Origin: Limnohabitans sp.
Lineage (GTDB): Bacteria > Pseudomonadota > Gammaproteobacteria > Burkholderiales > Burkholderiaceae_C
Assembly: GCA_023260735.1 (NCBI GenBank)
Contig: JALQUL010000136.1
Span: 1 to 22,524 of the forward strand
Reading direction: 5' to 3'
Length of the DNA: 22,524 bases
Part shown: piece after piece, positions 1-6,426 of the stretch
Layout: each line of letters opens with the position of its first letter
Numbering within the stretch: position 1 is the stretch's first letter
Notes under the pieces: generated by a model
Database searches by the model: none
What the model was told of the DNA's origin: nothing
The model's input: only the letters and a program-made list of their open reading frames with translations
Position numbers and translations under genes: made by a program

Positions 1-499
1 TGGCGCTCATGCTGACGCACCCTTGCATTATGCTAACCAACAAGCCGCTATTGGTCATGTAGAACTACCCCCCTATATTGGACCTTGCCGAGTTATTGAA
101 TGTTTTAATAGCGATGAGCTAGTTTTGCCACAACACATCAAACATGCGCTTGATGATTTGCCTCCCCGTATTCTTTTAAAAACATCTAAGCAAGCAAGCC
201 AATCTTGGAGTTCATTCTCGGCGATTCATCCACAAACATTAGAGTTAATTCAATCCACTCTTGAATATCAAAAAAAACATAGTAGTTTTTTATTAATAGG
301 TATTGATACACCTAGTATTGATCCTAGCAATAGCTTTGAGCTCCCCTGCCATCATTTTCTACTTCGAAACAATTGCCACGTTTTAGAAAATTTAGTCTTA
401 GATGAAGTGTCTTCGGGTGATTATGAATTAATTGCTTTACCCCTTAAATTAAGACATGCTGACGCATCACCCGTTAGAGCAATATTAAGAAGTTTATAG
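1..499 (+). CDS. kynB: Kynurenine formamidase (arylformamidase), 5' end outside the window
   Basis: Hydrolyses N-formylkynurenine to kynurenine and formate, the second step of tryptophan breakdown. The open frame runs in from the window edge (first full codon at base 2) and reads GAHADAPLHY at once, the metal-binding stretch of the cyclase/KynB family, with His3 and Asp5 of the visible part as ligands. Further on, the family blocks PPYIGPCRVI, LIGIDTPSIDP, a His-His pair followed by LENLVLDEV, and the closing GDYELIALPLKL..DASPVRAILRSL are all present. About 165 residues are visible; full-length KynB is about 210, so roughly 45 N-terminal residues are missing. A TTG inside the frame at 23 is not a start, because the conserved motif begins before it. 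kynU and kynA follow on the same strand. Family assignment is firm. Confidence 0.93.
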   Translation, partial: GAHADAPLHYANQQAAIGHVELPPYIGPCRVIECFNSDELVLPQHIKHALDDLPPRILLKTSKQASQSWSSFSAIHPQTLELIQSTLEYQKKHSSFLLIGIDTPSIDPSNSFELPCHHFLLRNNCHVLENLVLDEVSSGDYELIALPLKLRHADASPVRAILRSL

Positions 500-787
500 T
501 TCTTAAACCTAGAAAATGATTTTTTTAATTAAATAAAAAATCATTATGTCGTTGTTTATAAGCGACACCACTCTCTTTCAAGCAGTGTTAACTTCTGTTT
601 TTCTTTTTTAATAACCCATCAGAAGCTTGTTAAAAATCACTGCACCAATTAATACGCATCATTTTTTACGAGTTTAAGCGCAATATCAAAAGCTTTTCAA
701 AACTTTGTTTGCCATTGATACTCATACATTTTGTCGTGTTAAAAATAAGGTGAACTTTTAATTAGCCTGATTTTCATCTATTTTTTT
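500..787. other. kynB-kynU spacer, AT-rich, with an inverted repeat
   Basis: This 288-bp gap separates two genes of one pathway that are often closely packed. It holds a perfect 11-bp inverted repeat at 515-545 and a smaller one (TGTCG at 547-551, CGACA at 563-567). A TTGATA at 715-720 could be a -35 element, but no good -10 follows at the right distance. I see no open frame or RNA gene in it. kynU may therefore have its own promoter here. Confidence 0.5.
515..545. repeat. Perfect 11-bp AT-rich inverted repeat after kynB
   Basis: The arms are AATGATTTTTT (515-525) and AAAAAATCATT (535-545), separated by a 9-base loop. There is only one G-C pair and no T-run after the second arm on the plus strand, so it is a poor intrinsic terminator for kynB. 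It could equally be an operator for a kyn regulator or a weak bidirectional terminator. The symmetry is seen directly; the role is not known. Confidence 0.5.
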
Positions 788-2074
788 ATGACTATTAGTT
801 TAAAAGAGTGCCAATTAATGGACTCGCAAGACACCTTGGCAGGCCTTCGTGACCTATTTGATATTCCAGAAAATACTGTTTATTTAGACGGTAACTCTTT
901 GGGGGTTTTGCCAAAAGCAACCCTTAACCGTGTTACTGATGTGGTGAAAAATGAATGGGGACAAGGCTTAATTAGAAGTTGGAATAGTGCAGGTTGGTTT
1001 GCTTCGCCACAACGAGTTGGAAATAAGATAGCAAAGTTAGTCGGTGCTTATGAAAACGAATTAGTCGCCACCGACAGCACCAGTATTAATTTGTACAAAG
1101 TTTTATTTGCCGCCATTCAAAAAGCCAAAACTAGCCCTTATTCTGCACAGCATCGTTATGTATTAAGTGAGAAAAGCAATTTTCCTACCGATCTTTATAT
1201 TGCGCAATCTTTGTGCGCACAGTTTGGTTTAGAGTTGAAATTGGTGCATTGGAATGATGTTCAAGCACATTTAAATTCCGAGGTCGCTGTACTGATGTTA
1301 ACTCACGTTAATTACCGAACAGGCGCTATGTATGATATGGCTTCCATGACAGAAAAAGCCCATTCCGTTGGGGCCTTAGCTGTTTGGGATTTAGCCCATA
1401 GTGCAGGTGCTGTGCCGGTTGATTTAAATGCAGCTCAAGCAGATTATGCAGTGGGATGTGGGTATAAATATTTAAATGGTGGCCCTGGAGCACCAGCTTT
1501 TGTATGGGTTAACTCCTCACATGCCAACGAGTTTCACCAACCTTTAGCAGGTTGGTGGGGTCATGCTACCCCATTTCAATTTACCACCCAATATGAACCG
1601 GCTGCTGGTGTCTCTCGTTATTTGTGCGGTACGCAAGCCATTATTAATATGTCAGCTTTAGAGGTAGGATTAGAGGCTTTTGAAGCTGCACAAGCATTGG
1701 GTGGAATGGATGCACTTAGGAAAAAATCATTGGCTTTAACTGATTTATTTATACAATTAGTGAATGAGCGTTGTACTGGATTTGGTTTAGGCATTGCCAC
1801 TCCTTTAGAACATTCTATGCGTGGCTCTCAAGTGTGTTTAAGTCGCGAAACAGGCGCTTACGCAATTGTTCAAGCACTTATTGCTAGAGGTGTGATTGGT
1901 GACTTTAGAGCTGGTGGAGCCAGCACAGGAGAGCCTGACATCTTAAGATTTGGCTTTACTCCTTTATATATTGGTTTTGTTGATGTTTGGAATGCCGTTG
2001 AGCAACTCAAACAAGTGCTTGAAACTAATGAGTGGCAAGCTGAACAATTTAAACAAGCTCATGCAGTGACCTAA
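788..2074 (+). CDS. kynU: Kynureninase
   Basis: PLP enzyme that cleaves kynurenine to anthranilate and L-alanine. The 428 residues are close to the usual 410-420. Seen: YLDGNSLG at 32-39, GLIRSWNSAGW at 60-70, the acidic PLP-ring partner in VWDLAHSAG (Asp201), and CGYKYLNGGPGAPAF with Lys227 as the Schiff-base lysine next to Tyr226; these positions match the numbering of the well-studied Pseudomonas enzyme. The ATG at 788 is preferred over the internal ATG at 818 because the N-terminal residues align with the family start, although no clear ribosome-binding site precedes it. kynA follows after 9 bases, so the two are translated from one message. With anthranilate as product, the pathway could feed anthranilate degradation or tryptophan resynthesis; no gene for either is in view. 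Confidence 0.96.
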   Translation: MTISLKECQLMDSQDTLAGLRDLFDIPENTVYLDGNSLGVLPKATLNRVTDVVKNEWGQGLIRSWNSAGWFASPQRVGNKIAKLVGAYENELVATDSTSINLYKVLFAAIQKAKTSPYSAQHRYVLSEKSNFPTDLYIAQSLCAQFGLELKLVHWNDVQAHLNSEVAVLMLTHVNYRTGAMYDMASMTEKAHSVGALAVWDLAHSAGAVPVDLNAAQADYAVGCGYKYLNGGPGAPAFVWVNSSHANEFHQPLAGWWGHATPFQFTTQYEPAAGVSRYLCGTQAIINMSALEVGLEAFEAAQALGGMDALRKKSLALTDLFIQLVNERCTGFGLGIATPLEHSMRGSQVCLSRETGAYAIVQALIARGVIGDFRAGGASTGEPDILRFGFTPLYIGFVDVWNAVEQLKQVLETNEWQAEQFKQAHAVT

Positions 2075-2078
2075 GGAG
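2073..2078 (+). promoter_or_regulatory. Ribosome-binding site of kynA
   Basis: AAGGAG overlaps the TAA stop of kynU (2072-2074) and lies 5 bases before the kynA ATG. This is one of the few strong Shine-Dalgarno sequences in the window; it fixes the kynA start and argues for coupled kynU-kynA expression. Confidence 0.8.
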
Positions 2079-2083
2079 ACCCT

Positions 2084-2941
2084 ATGGAAAACTTAAGTGC
2101 TGACAGCGCCACACAAAAAATTGTTTTAGATGAAAAGGCCCAACTCGATTTTTCCAGCTCCATGAGTTATGGCGATTACTTACAACTAGATCAATTATTA
2201 AGTGCACAAAAACCATTGTCACCCGATCACAATGAGCTATTGTTTATTATTCAACACCAAACCAGTGAGTTATGGATGAAGCTCATGGTGCATGAGCTGA
2301 CTGCTGCGATTGAAAACATTACTCAAGAAAATTTAGGCGAAGGTTTTAAGAAGTTATCTAGAGTTAGCAAGATCATGGAGCAACTGGTTCATGCTTGGGA
2401 TGTTTTAGCGACCATGACTCCCCCTGAATACAGCGCTATAAGGCCTTATTTAGCCAATAGCAGTGGTTTTCAAAGTGCTCAATACCGATGCATAGAATTT
2501 TCATTGGGCAATAAAAATGCAGCTATGTTAAAGCCGCATGCTCATCATCCTGACCGCCTTGCAATGGTAGAAAAAGCCTATCAAGCGCCCTCTCTGTATG
2601 ACCGCAGTTTGCAGTTATTAGCCAAGCGTGGAATTGCAGTACCAAACAACTATTTAGAGCGTGATTGGACACAAGCTTATGTGGCTCATCCAGAAGTAGA
2701 AAATGCTTGGCTTACCATCTATAGAAATCCAAAACAATATTTTGACCTTTATCAATTAGGTGAGGAACTCACCGATTTAGAAGATGCTTTTAGGCTGTGG
2801 CGCTTTAGGCATGTCACAACCGTTGAAAGGGTTATTGGTTTTAAACGAGGTAGTGGTGGCACAAGCGGTGTGAATTACCTTCGTAAAATGTTAGATATTG
2901 TTTTGTTTCCAGAAATATGGAGCTTACGCACCAATCTTTAA
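2084..2941 (+). CDS. kynA: Tryptophan 2,3-dioxygenase
   Basis: Cytosolic haem enzyme that opens the indole ring of L-tryptophan with O2, giving N-formylkynurenine, the first step of the pathway. Its 285 residues match bacterial TDO. Seen: SYGDYLQLDQLLSAQ at 28-42, FIIQHQTSELWMK with His58 (distal, substrate base), the SSGFQSAQYR block after Arg120, and FRHVTTVERVIG with His243 as the expected proximal haem ligand, followed by GSGGTSGVNYLRKML. The position equivalent to Thr254 of Xanthomonas TDO appears to be Ser257, which keeps the hydroxyl. The gene order kynB-kynU-kynA gives the complete tryptophan-to-anthranilate set. Induction by tryptophan or kynurenine is expected from relatives, but no regulator gene is visible here. 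Confidence 0.96.
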   Translation: MENLSADSATQKIVLDEKAQLDFSSSMSYGDYLQLDQLLSAQKPLSPDHNELLFIIQHQTSELWMKLMVHELTAAIENITQENLGEGFKKLSRVSKIMEQLVHAWDVLATMTPPEYSAIRPYLANSSGFQSAQYRCIEFSLGNKNAAMLKPHAHHPDRLAMVEKAYQAPSLYDRSLQLLAKRGIAVPNNYLERDWTQAYVAHPEVENAWLTIYRNPKQYFDLYQLGEELTDLEDAFRLWRFRHVTTVERVIGFKRGSGGTSGVNYLRKMLDIVLFPEIWSLRTNL

Positions 2942-3018
2942 CATTGCATTAAGAATAGAGTTTTAAAATAGAGCCATAAATTCTCAACTTCTTTTGGGAA
3001 TATGTTTTTGAAAAATTT

Positions 3019-3966
3019 ATGGCTCTACCTATTATTGATATTAACCCTGAAGATGATGCAATCACTGTCCAACAACGGATAAGTGCGACTCAACGTTCTA
3101 CTTGGACTAGTGTGGTGGTAAATATTTTCCTCACTATTATTCAAATTATTACGGGTATATTTGCCCAATCACAGGCTTTAATCGCAGACGGAATTCATTC
3201 TATGTCTGATTTAGTAGCCGATTTTGTAGTCTTATTTGCTAGCCATCATGGTCAAAAAGATGCAGATGAAGACCATCCTTATGGTCATTACCGCTATGAA
3301 ACCGCCGCCACTTTTGTATTGGGCGGACTATTATTGGCAGTAGGTATAGGGATGCTTTGGAGTGCCGGAAACAAATTATTAAACCCATCCACTATTGCCC
3401 CTGTACACATTATTGCCTTATGGGTTGCTCTTATTACCTTATTTGCTAAAGAGTTTTTGTTTAGGTATATGCTAAAAATAGCAAAAAGTGTGAAATCAAG
3501 TATGTTGGTTGCCAATGCTTGGCACGCAAGGTCTGATGCGGCCTCTTCTTTAGTGGTTTCTTTAGGTATTATAGGTAACTTATTAGGTTATTCTATTTTT
3601 GATCCTATTGCAGCTTTAATTGTTGGCTTAATGGTAATGAAAATGGGTTGGTCATTTAGCTGGGATGCCTTACATGACTTAATGGACAGAGGAGCTGACG
3701 ACTTAGAGGTAAAAGCTATCCAACAGACCTTATTAAATGCTCCAGGTGTTGAAGATGTTCATGATGTGAGAACAAGGAAAATGGGAGATATGCTGATAGT
3801 AGATGCCCACATCGAAGTGAAAGCAGATATTACAGTAGAGGAAGGTCACAATATTGCAGTTGAAGCTAGACGCCAAGTTTTACAACGTCACCGTGTTTTG
3901 AATTTAATGACACACATTGACCCCTGGAAACGGCCAGATTTAGATCACGCTCCAATTCAATCCTAA
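3019..3966 (+). CDS. Cation diffusion facilitator transporter (FieF/CzcD-like)
   Basis: Inner-membrane divalent-metal/proton antiporter, 315 residues. Hydrophobic segments occur around residues 30-50, 62-77, 96-115, 128-148, 175-190 and 196-212, giving the six-helix CDF core. The two HxxxD half-sites of the transport metal site are seen: His60-Ser-Met-Ser-Asp64 in TM2 and His169-Ala-Arg-Ser-Asp173 in TM5. DHPYGHYRYE (85-94) is the family motif on the TM2-TM3 loop. The C-terminal ~85 residues form the ferredoxin-like cytosolic domain (DVHDVRTRKMGDMLIVDAHI). His rather than Asp in the TM2 site is the pattern common in zinc transporters, so zinc export is likely but not proven. It starts 77 bases after kynA with no clear terminator between, so some read-through from the kyn operon is possible. 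Confidence 0.9.
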   Translation: MALPIIDINPEDDAITVQQRISATQRSTWTSVVVNIFLTIIQIITGIFAQSQALIADGIHSMSDLVADFVVLFASHHGQKDADEDHPYGHYRYETAATFVLGGLLLAVGIGMLWSAGNKLLNPSTIAPVHIIALWVALITLFAKEFLFRYMLKIAKSVKSSMLVANAWHARSDAASSLVVSLGIIGNLLGYSIFDPIAALIVGLMVMKMGWSFSWDALHDLMDRGADDLEVKAIQQTLLNAPGVEDVHDVRTRKMGDMLIVDAHIEVKADITVEEGHNIAVEARRQVLQRHRVLNLMTHIDPWKRPDLDHAPIQS

Positions 3967-4146
3967 ACAACTTATACGTCATTATTCACAACTGTTTTTA
4001 AACACAGTTAATTAAAATAAAAGACTTATTTATCAATAATTTAATCTTAGCCACTGAAAGTTAGTTCAAAAACTTTATAAATGACTTGCTATTTTATCAA
4101 TACTGTATAAAATAACACCATAGAGTTTTATAAAAAGGAGGCTCTT
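3967..4146. other. Spacer upstream of the 98-residue orphan gene, with a possible promoter
   Basis: The 180 AT-rich bases contain a small inverted repeat, AACTGT...ACAGTT, just after the transporter stop, with no T-run behind it. A -10-like TATAAA at 4106-4111 lies about 40 bases before the next start codon. No convincing -35 sits 16-18 bases before it, so this promoter is tentative. Confidence 0.3.
4135..4141 (+). promoter_or_regulatory. Strong ribosome-binding site
   Basis: A perfect AAGGAGG ends 5 bases before the ATG at 4147. Most genes in this window have weak or no Shine-Dalgarno sequence, so this one supports the reality of the short downstream gene and fixes its start. Confidence 0.8.
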
Positions 4147-4443
4147 ATGTTAACTTTGGTACAAAATAAAGCGAGTCCATCCATGACGGCAACGGGTAAT
4201 TACACAGTTTGGACTATTTCCGAAATTGATGTGCATGAAAATATGGTGGTTTTAAGCAATAGCAATAATGCTGTATTACGCCGTTTTTCAGCCCCAAGTA
4301 AAATTATTTCTGCCCAAATTAATAATTTAGACCTAATAATGCAAACTGTTGACGGTTATGAATGGACGATACAAATTCCGACTGGTGCACGAAGAAGGCT
4401 AGCGACACGTACACCAAGTAAACAAAAATTTCGTTTTATCTAA
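4147..4443 (+). CDS. Unrecognised 98-residue basic protein
   Basis: I do not recognise the family. The protein has alternating hydrophobic/polar stretches (YTVWTISEI, MVVLSNSNNAVLRRF, KIISAQINNLDLIMQTV, YEWTIQIP) that suggest a small all-beta fold of several strands and hairpins. It ends in a strongly basic tail (GARRRLATRTPSKQKFRFI). There is no signal peptide, membrane segment or cysteine. A very good ribosome-binding site and a self-contained leader support expression. The gene ends 3 bases from the end of the convergent gene at 4447. The basic tail could bind nucleic acid or an acidic partner, but that is a guess. Existence as a gene is likely; function is unknown. Confidence 0.7.
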   Translation: MLTLVQNKASPSMTATGNYTVWTISEIDVHENMVVLSNSNNAVLRRFSAPSKIISAQINNLDLIMQTVDGYEWTIQIPTGARRRLATRTPSKQKFRFI

Positions 4444-4446
4444 ATA

Positions 4447-4995
4447 TTAGTCTACTTGTTCTTGGGCTAATACTTCAAATATTCTATTGGCTTGTATGGC
4501 GTCATCTTGCTGTATTTTATCTTTAAAAATCACAGCATCCATATTAATTTGTAATACGGCAATAGGGTTTTCTGTCCCTTCACCTGTTAAATAAGGAATA
4601 ATCATAACACAATCATCTGATTCAATATCTTTAAATTGTGCAATTTCGCTAATCACATATAAAGCAGTTACTATTTCATAAATATTATCTGAGAATTCTA
4701 ATAATGCAAATGTCCAAGTTTTTAACATTTCATCATAATGATTAATATACGGTTCTTGTGCCACGCTATTTTGTTCATTACAATAACTTTTAAGCCAATT
4801 CATTACCAATAATTCTTGGCTGCAGTTATCTTCAATATCATCTAAATAAACTTCAACCCCTTCATAGCGCTGTTGATCTAACCAAGCGTTTAGTCCTGGT
4901 AGCTCTATTGGCGAGGCAGTGGTATGTGTTAAATACGATTGTAATGCTTGTTTTGAAAGCTTAATTTTGAAATAGAGTTGTGAAATATCAGACAT
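4447..4995 (-). CDS. Unrecognised 182-residue acidic protein
   Basis: I do not recognise the family. The product is soluble and rich in Asp and Glu (for example YLDDIEDN, IESDD, TGEGTENP), with four cysteines and no signal peptide or membrane span. The N-terminal half looks helical (QLYFKIKLSKQALQSYL); the C-terminal third has strand-like blocks (DCVMIIPYL, AVLQINMDAVIFKDK). It is convergent with the basic 98-residue gene, only 3 bases apart, with no hairpin terminator between them, so the two 3' ends could overlap as antisense RNAs. It is as AT-rich as its immediate neighbours. The acidic charge beside a basic small protein is noted, but opposite strands argue against a toxin-antitoxin operon. 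Confidence 0.7.
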   Translation of the reverse strand: MSDISQLYFKIKLSKQALQSYLTHTTASPIELPGLNAWLDQQRYEGVEVYLDDIEDNCSQELLVMNWLKSYCNEQNSVAQEPYINHYDEMLKTWTFALLEFSDNIYEIVTALYVISEIAQFKDIESDDCVMIIPYLTGEGTENPIAVLQINMDAVIFKDKIQQDDAIQANRIFEVLAQEQVD

Positions 4996-5099
4996 TTGAA
5001 ATTAATTTTAAAATAGTCAATTAATATAAATTGTTTTATGGCTTTGTAGAGGCTGTTACGATTTCATTCAATAAAATCGCTCTTTTTGTGAACTGTTTT

Positions 5100-5315
5100 T
5101 TAATAATGAGGAGGTAGTTCAATTTTTGCAATACTATTTTCTTGCTTATTATCTGAATTATCTTGTTGCCTTAAATATTTAACTTCTTTTATTAATAAAT
5201 CAATTTGTGTTTGTTGATGAATGACAACTATATCTAATTTATCAACAACGTCTTCTAAATAAGAACATTTTATTTGCAACTCTTCAATTTTTTCTTGTAA
5301 ATAGTGATCTAACAT
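5100..5315 (-). CDS. slyX: SlyX family protein
   Basis: A 71-residue protein with the SlyX pattern: an N-terminal coiled coil of about 50 residues (EKIEELQIKCSYLEDVVDKL, then VVIHQQTQIDLLIKEVKYLR) followed by a polar linker and the diagnostic C-terminal PPHY. Its exact cellular role is not settled; the name comes from its position next to slyD in enterobacteria. Here its ATG touches the TAA of the hydroxypyruvate isomerase gene (TAAATG), with AAAGGA about 10 bases before it inside that gene. It is therefore co-translated with that gene, an unusual partner. Confidence 0.85.
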   Translation of the reverse strand: MLDHYLQEKIEELQIKCSYLEDVVDKLDIVVIHQQTQIDLLIKEVKYLRQQDNSDNKQENSIAKIELPPHY

Positions 5316-6089
5316 TTAATATTTATCCTTTAACCAATTAAAAGTATTTTCTGTTAATTGCGAAGGTATATATTCAGCAGCTAAATACTGATCATAGCCC
5401 AACTCTTTAATTTTATTAAATATAAATCCCCAATTAAGCTCCCCTGTCCCCGGTTCATGACGACCAGGGTTATCGGCAAATTGAATATGACCTATTTGAT
5501 GTATGTTTTTCCGAATAGTCTCTACTATATTGCCTTCACTTTTTTGGGCATGATAAATATCGTACTGAACCTTTAAGTTTTTAATGTTTAAATCTTGTAC
5601 CAGCTGAAACGCTTGACTAGGCTTTGATAAATAAAATCCTGGTATATCGATTGTATTAATTGGTTCAATTAAAAGCTCTATGTCGAATCGTTTTAATTGC
5701 TTAGCAGCTATGATTAAATTCTCACAAAAGATTTCTTGGGTTTTTTCATCTGTGTTATTTTTTGCTTGAATACCTGATAAACAATTTAACTTTTTAACTC
5801 CTAGGGCATTCGCATATTCGATTGCCATTTCTAGGCCTTCTAAGAACTCTTGCTGACGTTCTTTTTGACAGGCTATCCCCCTATCCCCTGCTTGCCAGTT
5901 TCCTGCTGGTAGATTGTGTAGGATTAATTGTAGTTTTTGTTCATTTATTTCGTTCTTCAATTGATCAATACTTAAGCTATAAGGAAACTGTATCTCAACC
6001 AATTGAAAGCCATTTTTGTTGGCTAATTGAAAACGTTTAATGAGCTCGACTTCTGTGAACAACATCGATAAGTTGGCAGCAAATTTCAT
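5316..6089 (-). CDS. hyi: Hydroxypyruvate isomerase (Hyi/OtnI-type TIM barrel)
   Basis: Expected to interconvert hydroxypyruvate and tartronate semialdehyde in the cytosol, a link between glyoxylate/C2 and glycerate metabolism. The 257 residues match the family length. Seen: start block MKFAANLSMLFTE, LHNLPAGNWQAGDRGIAC (57-74), LLIEPINTIDIPGFYL with catalytic/metal Glu142, VQYDIYHAQ with Asp177 and His180, HIQFADNPGRHEPGTGELN with Gln203, and the closing AAEYIP with Glu239. The related OtnI enzymes (2-oxo-tetronate isomerase) share these motifs, so the exact substrate is uncertain. The gene is followed directly by slyX and starts at the edge of a long AT-rich divergent spacer. No glyoxylate carboligase or tartronate semialdehyde reductase is in the window. 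Confidence 0.88.
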   Translation of the reverse strand: MKFAANLSMLFTEVELIKRFQLANKNGFQLVEIQFPYSLSIDQLKNEINEQKLQLILHNLPAGNWQAGDRGIACQKERQQEFLEGLEMAIEYANALGVKKLNCLSGIQAKNNTDEKTQEIFCENLIIAAKQLKRFDIELLIEPINTIDIPGFYLSKPSQAFQLVQDLNIKNLKVQYDIYHAQKSEGNIVETIRKNIHQIGHIQFADNPGRHEPGTGELNWGFIFNKIKELGYDQYLAAEYIPSQLTENTFNWLKDKY

Positions 6090-6426
6090 AATTTGTCGAA
6101 AAGTTAGTTTTAAAAGTTATTCTTTCTTATTTACTCTTCTTTTTTATATAAAAAATAGTAGTAGTAATAAGCAATTTTAGAAATGTGGATAAGTTATTTT
6201 TTTTTAATAAAATCAAATACTTATGTTTAATTTAAACCTGTGGTTAAGTGTCATAAATAAGTCACAACAAGTTTTAACAAAGCTATCTTTGCATTTTAGG
6301 TTGTTTGTAACTCTTTGTTTTTAGCTTTTTTATACACAGGGTTGTGCCCTCAATATTACTAAGTTATTCAAGGTGAGTAGAAAGATAATTTGAATTGCTA
6401 GCGTTTCATCTTTAGAATCTATCGTT
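6090..6426. other. 337-bp AT-rich divergent spacer with DnaA-box-like sequences
   Basis: This holds the promoters for hyi (leftward) and the hydroxyacid dehydrogenase (rightward). It contains TGTGGATAA at 6184-6192 (the exact complement of the TTATCCACA DnaA box), TGTGGTTAA at 6239-6247 (one mismatch) and TTATACACA at 6330-6338 (fits TTATNCACA). Between the first two, bases 6191-6236 contain only 4 G or C in 46. That arrangement resembles a small replication origin or a DnaA-controlled promoter. No dnaA, dnaN or rpmH gene is adjacent, and the genes to the right mostly run toward it, which argues against the main oriC. I see no coding or RNA gene in the spacer. Confidence 0.35.

Noticed and set aside
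4147..4995. Toxin-antitoxin pair made of the basic 98-residue and acidic 182-residue proteins
   Set aside because: The genes are convergent, not in one operon, and neither shows a known toxin or antitoxin motif.
5059..5087. Hairpin CGATTT/AAATCG followed by a T-run between slyX and the 182-residue gene
   Set aside because: The T-run is on the plus strand, where no gene leads into it; on the minus strand there is no T-run after the stem.
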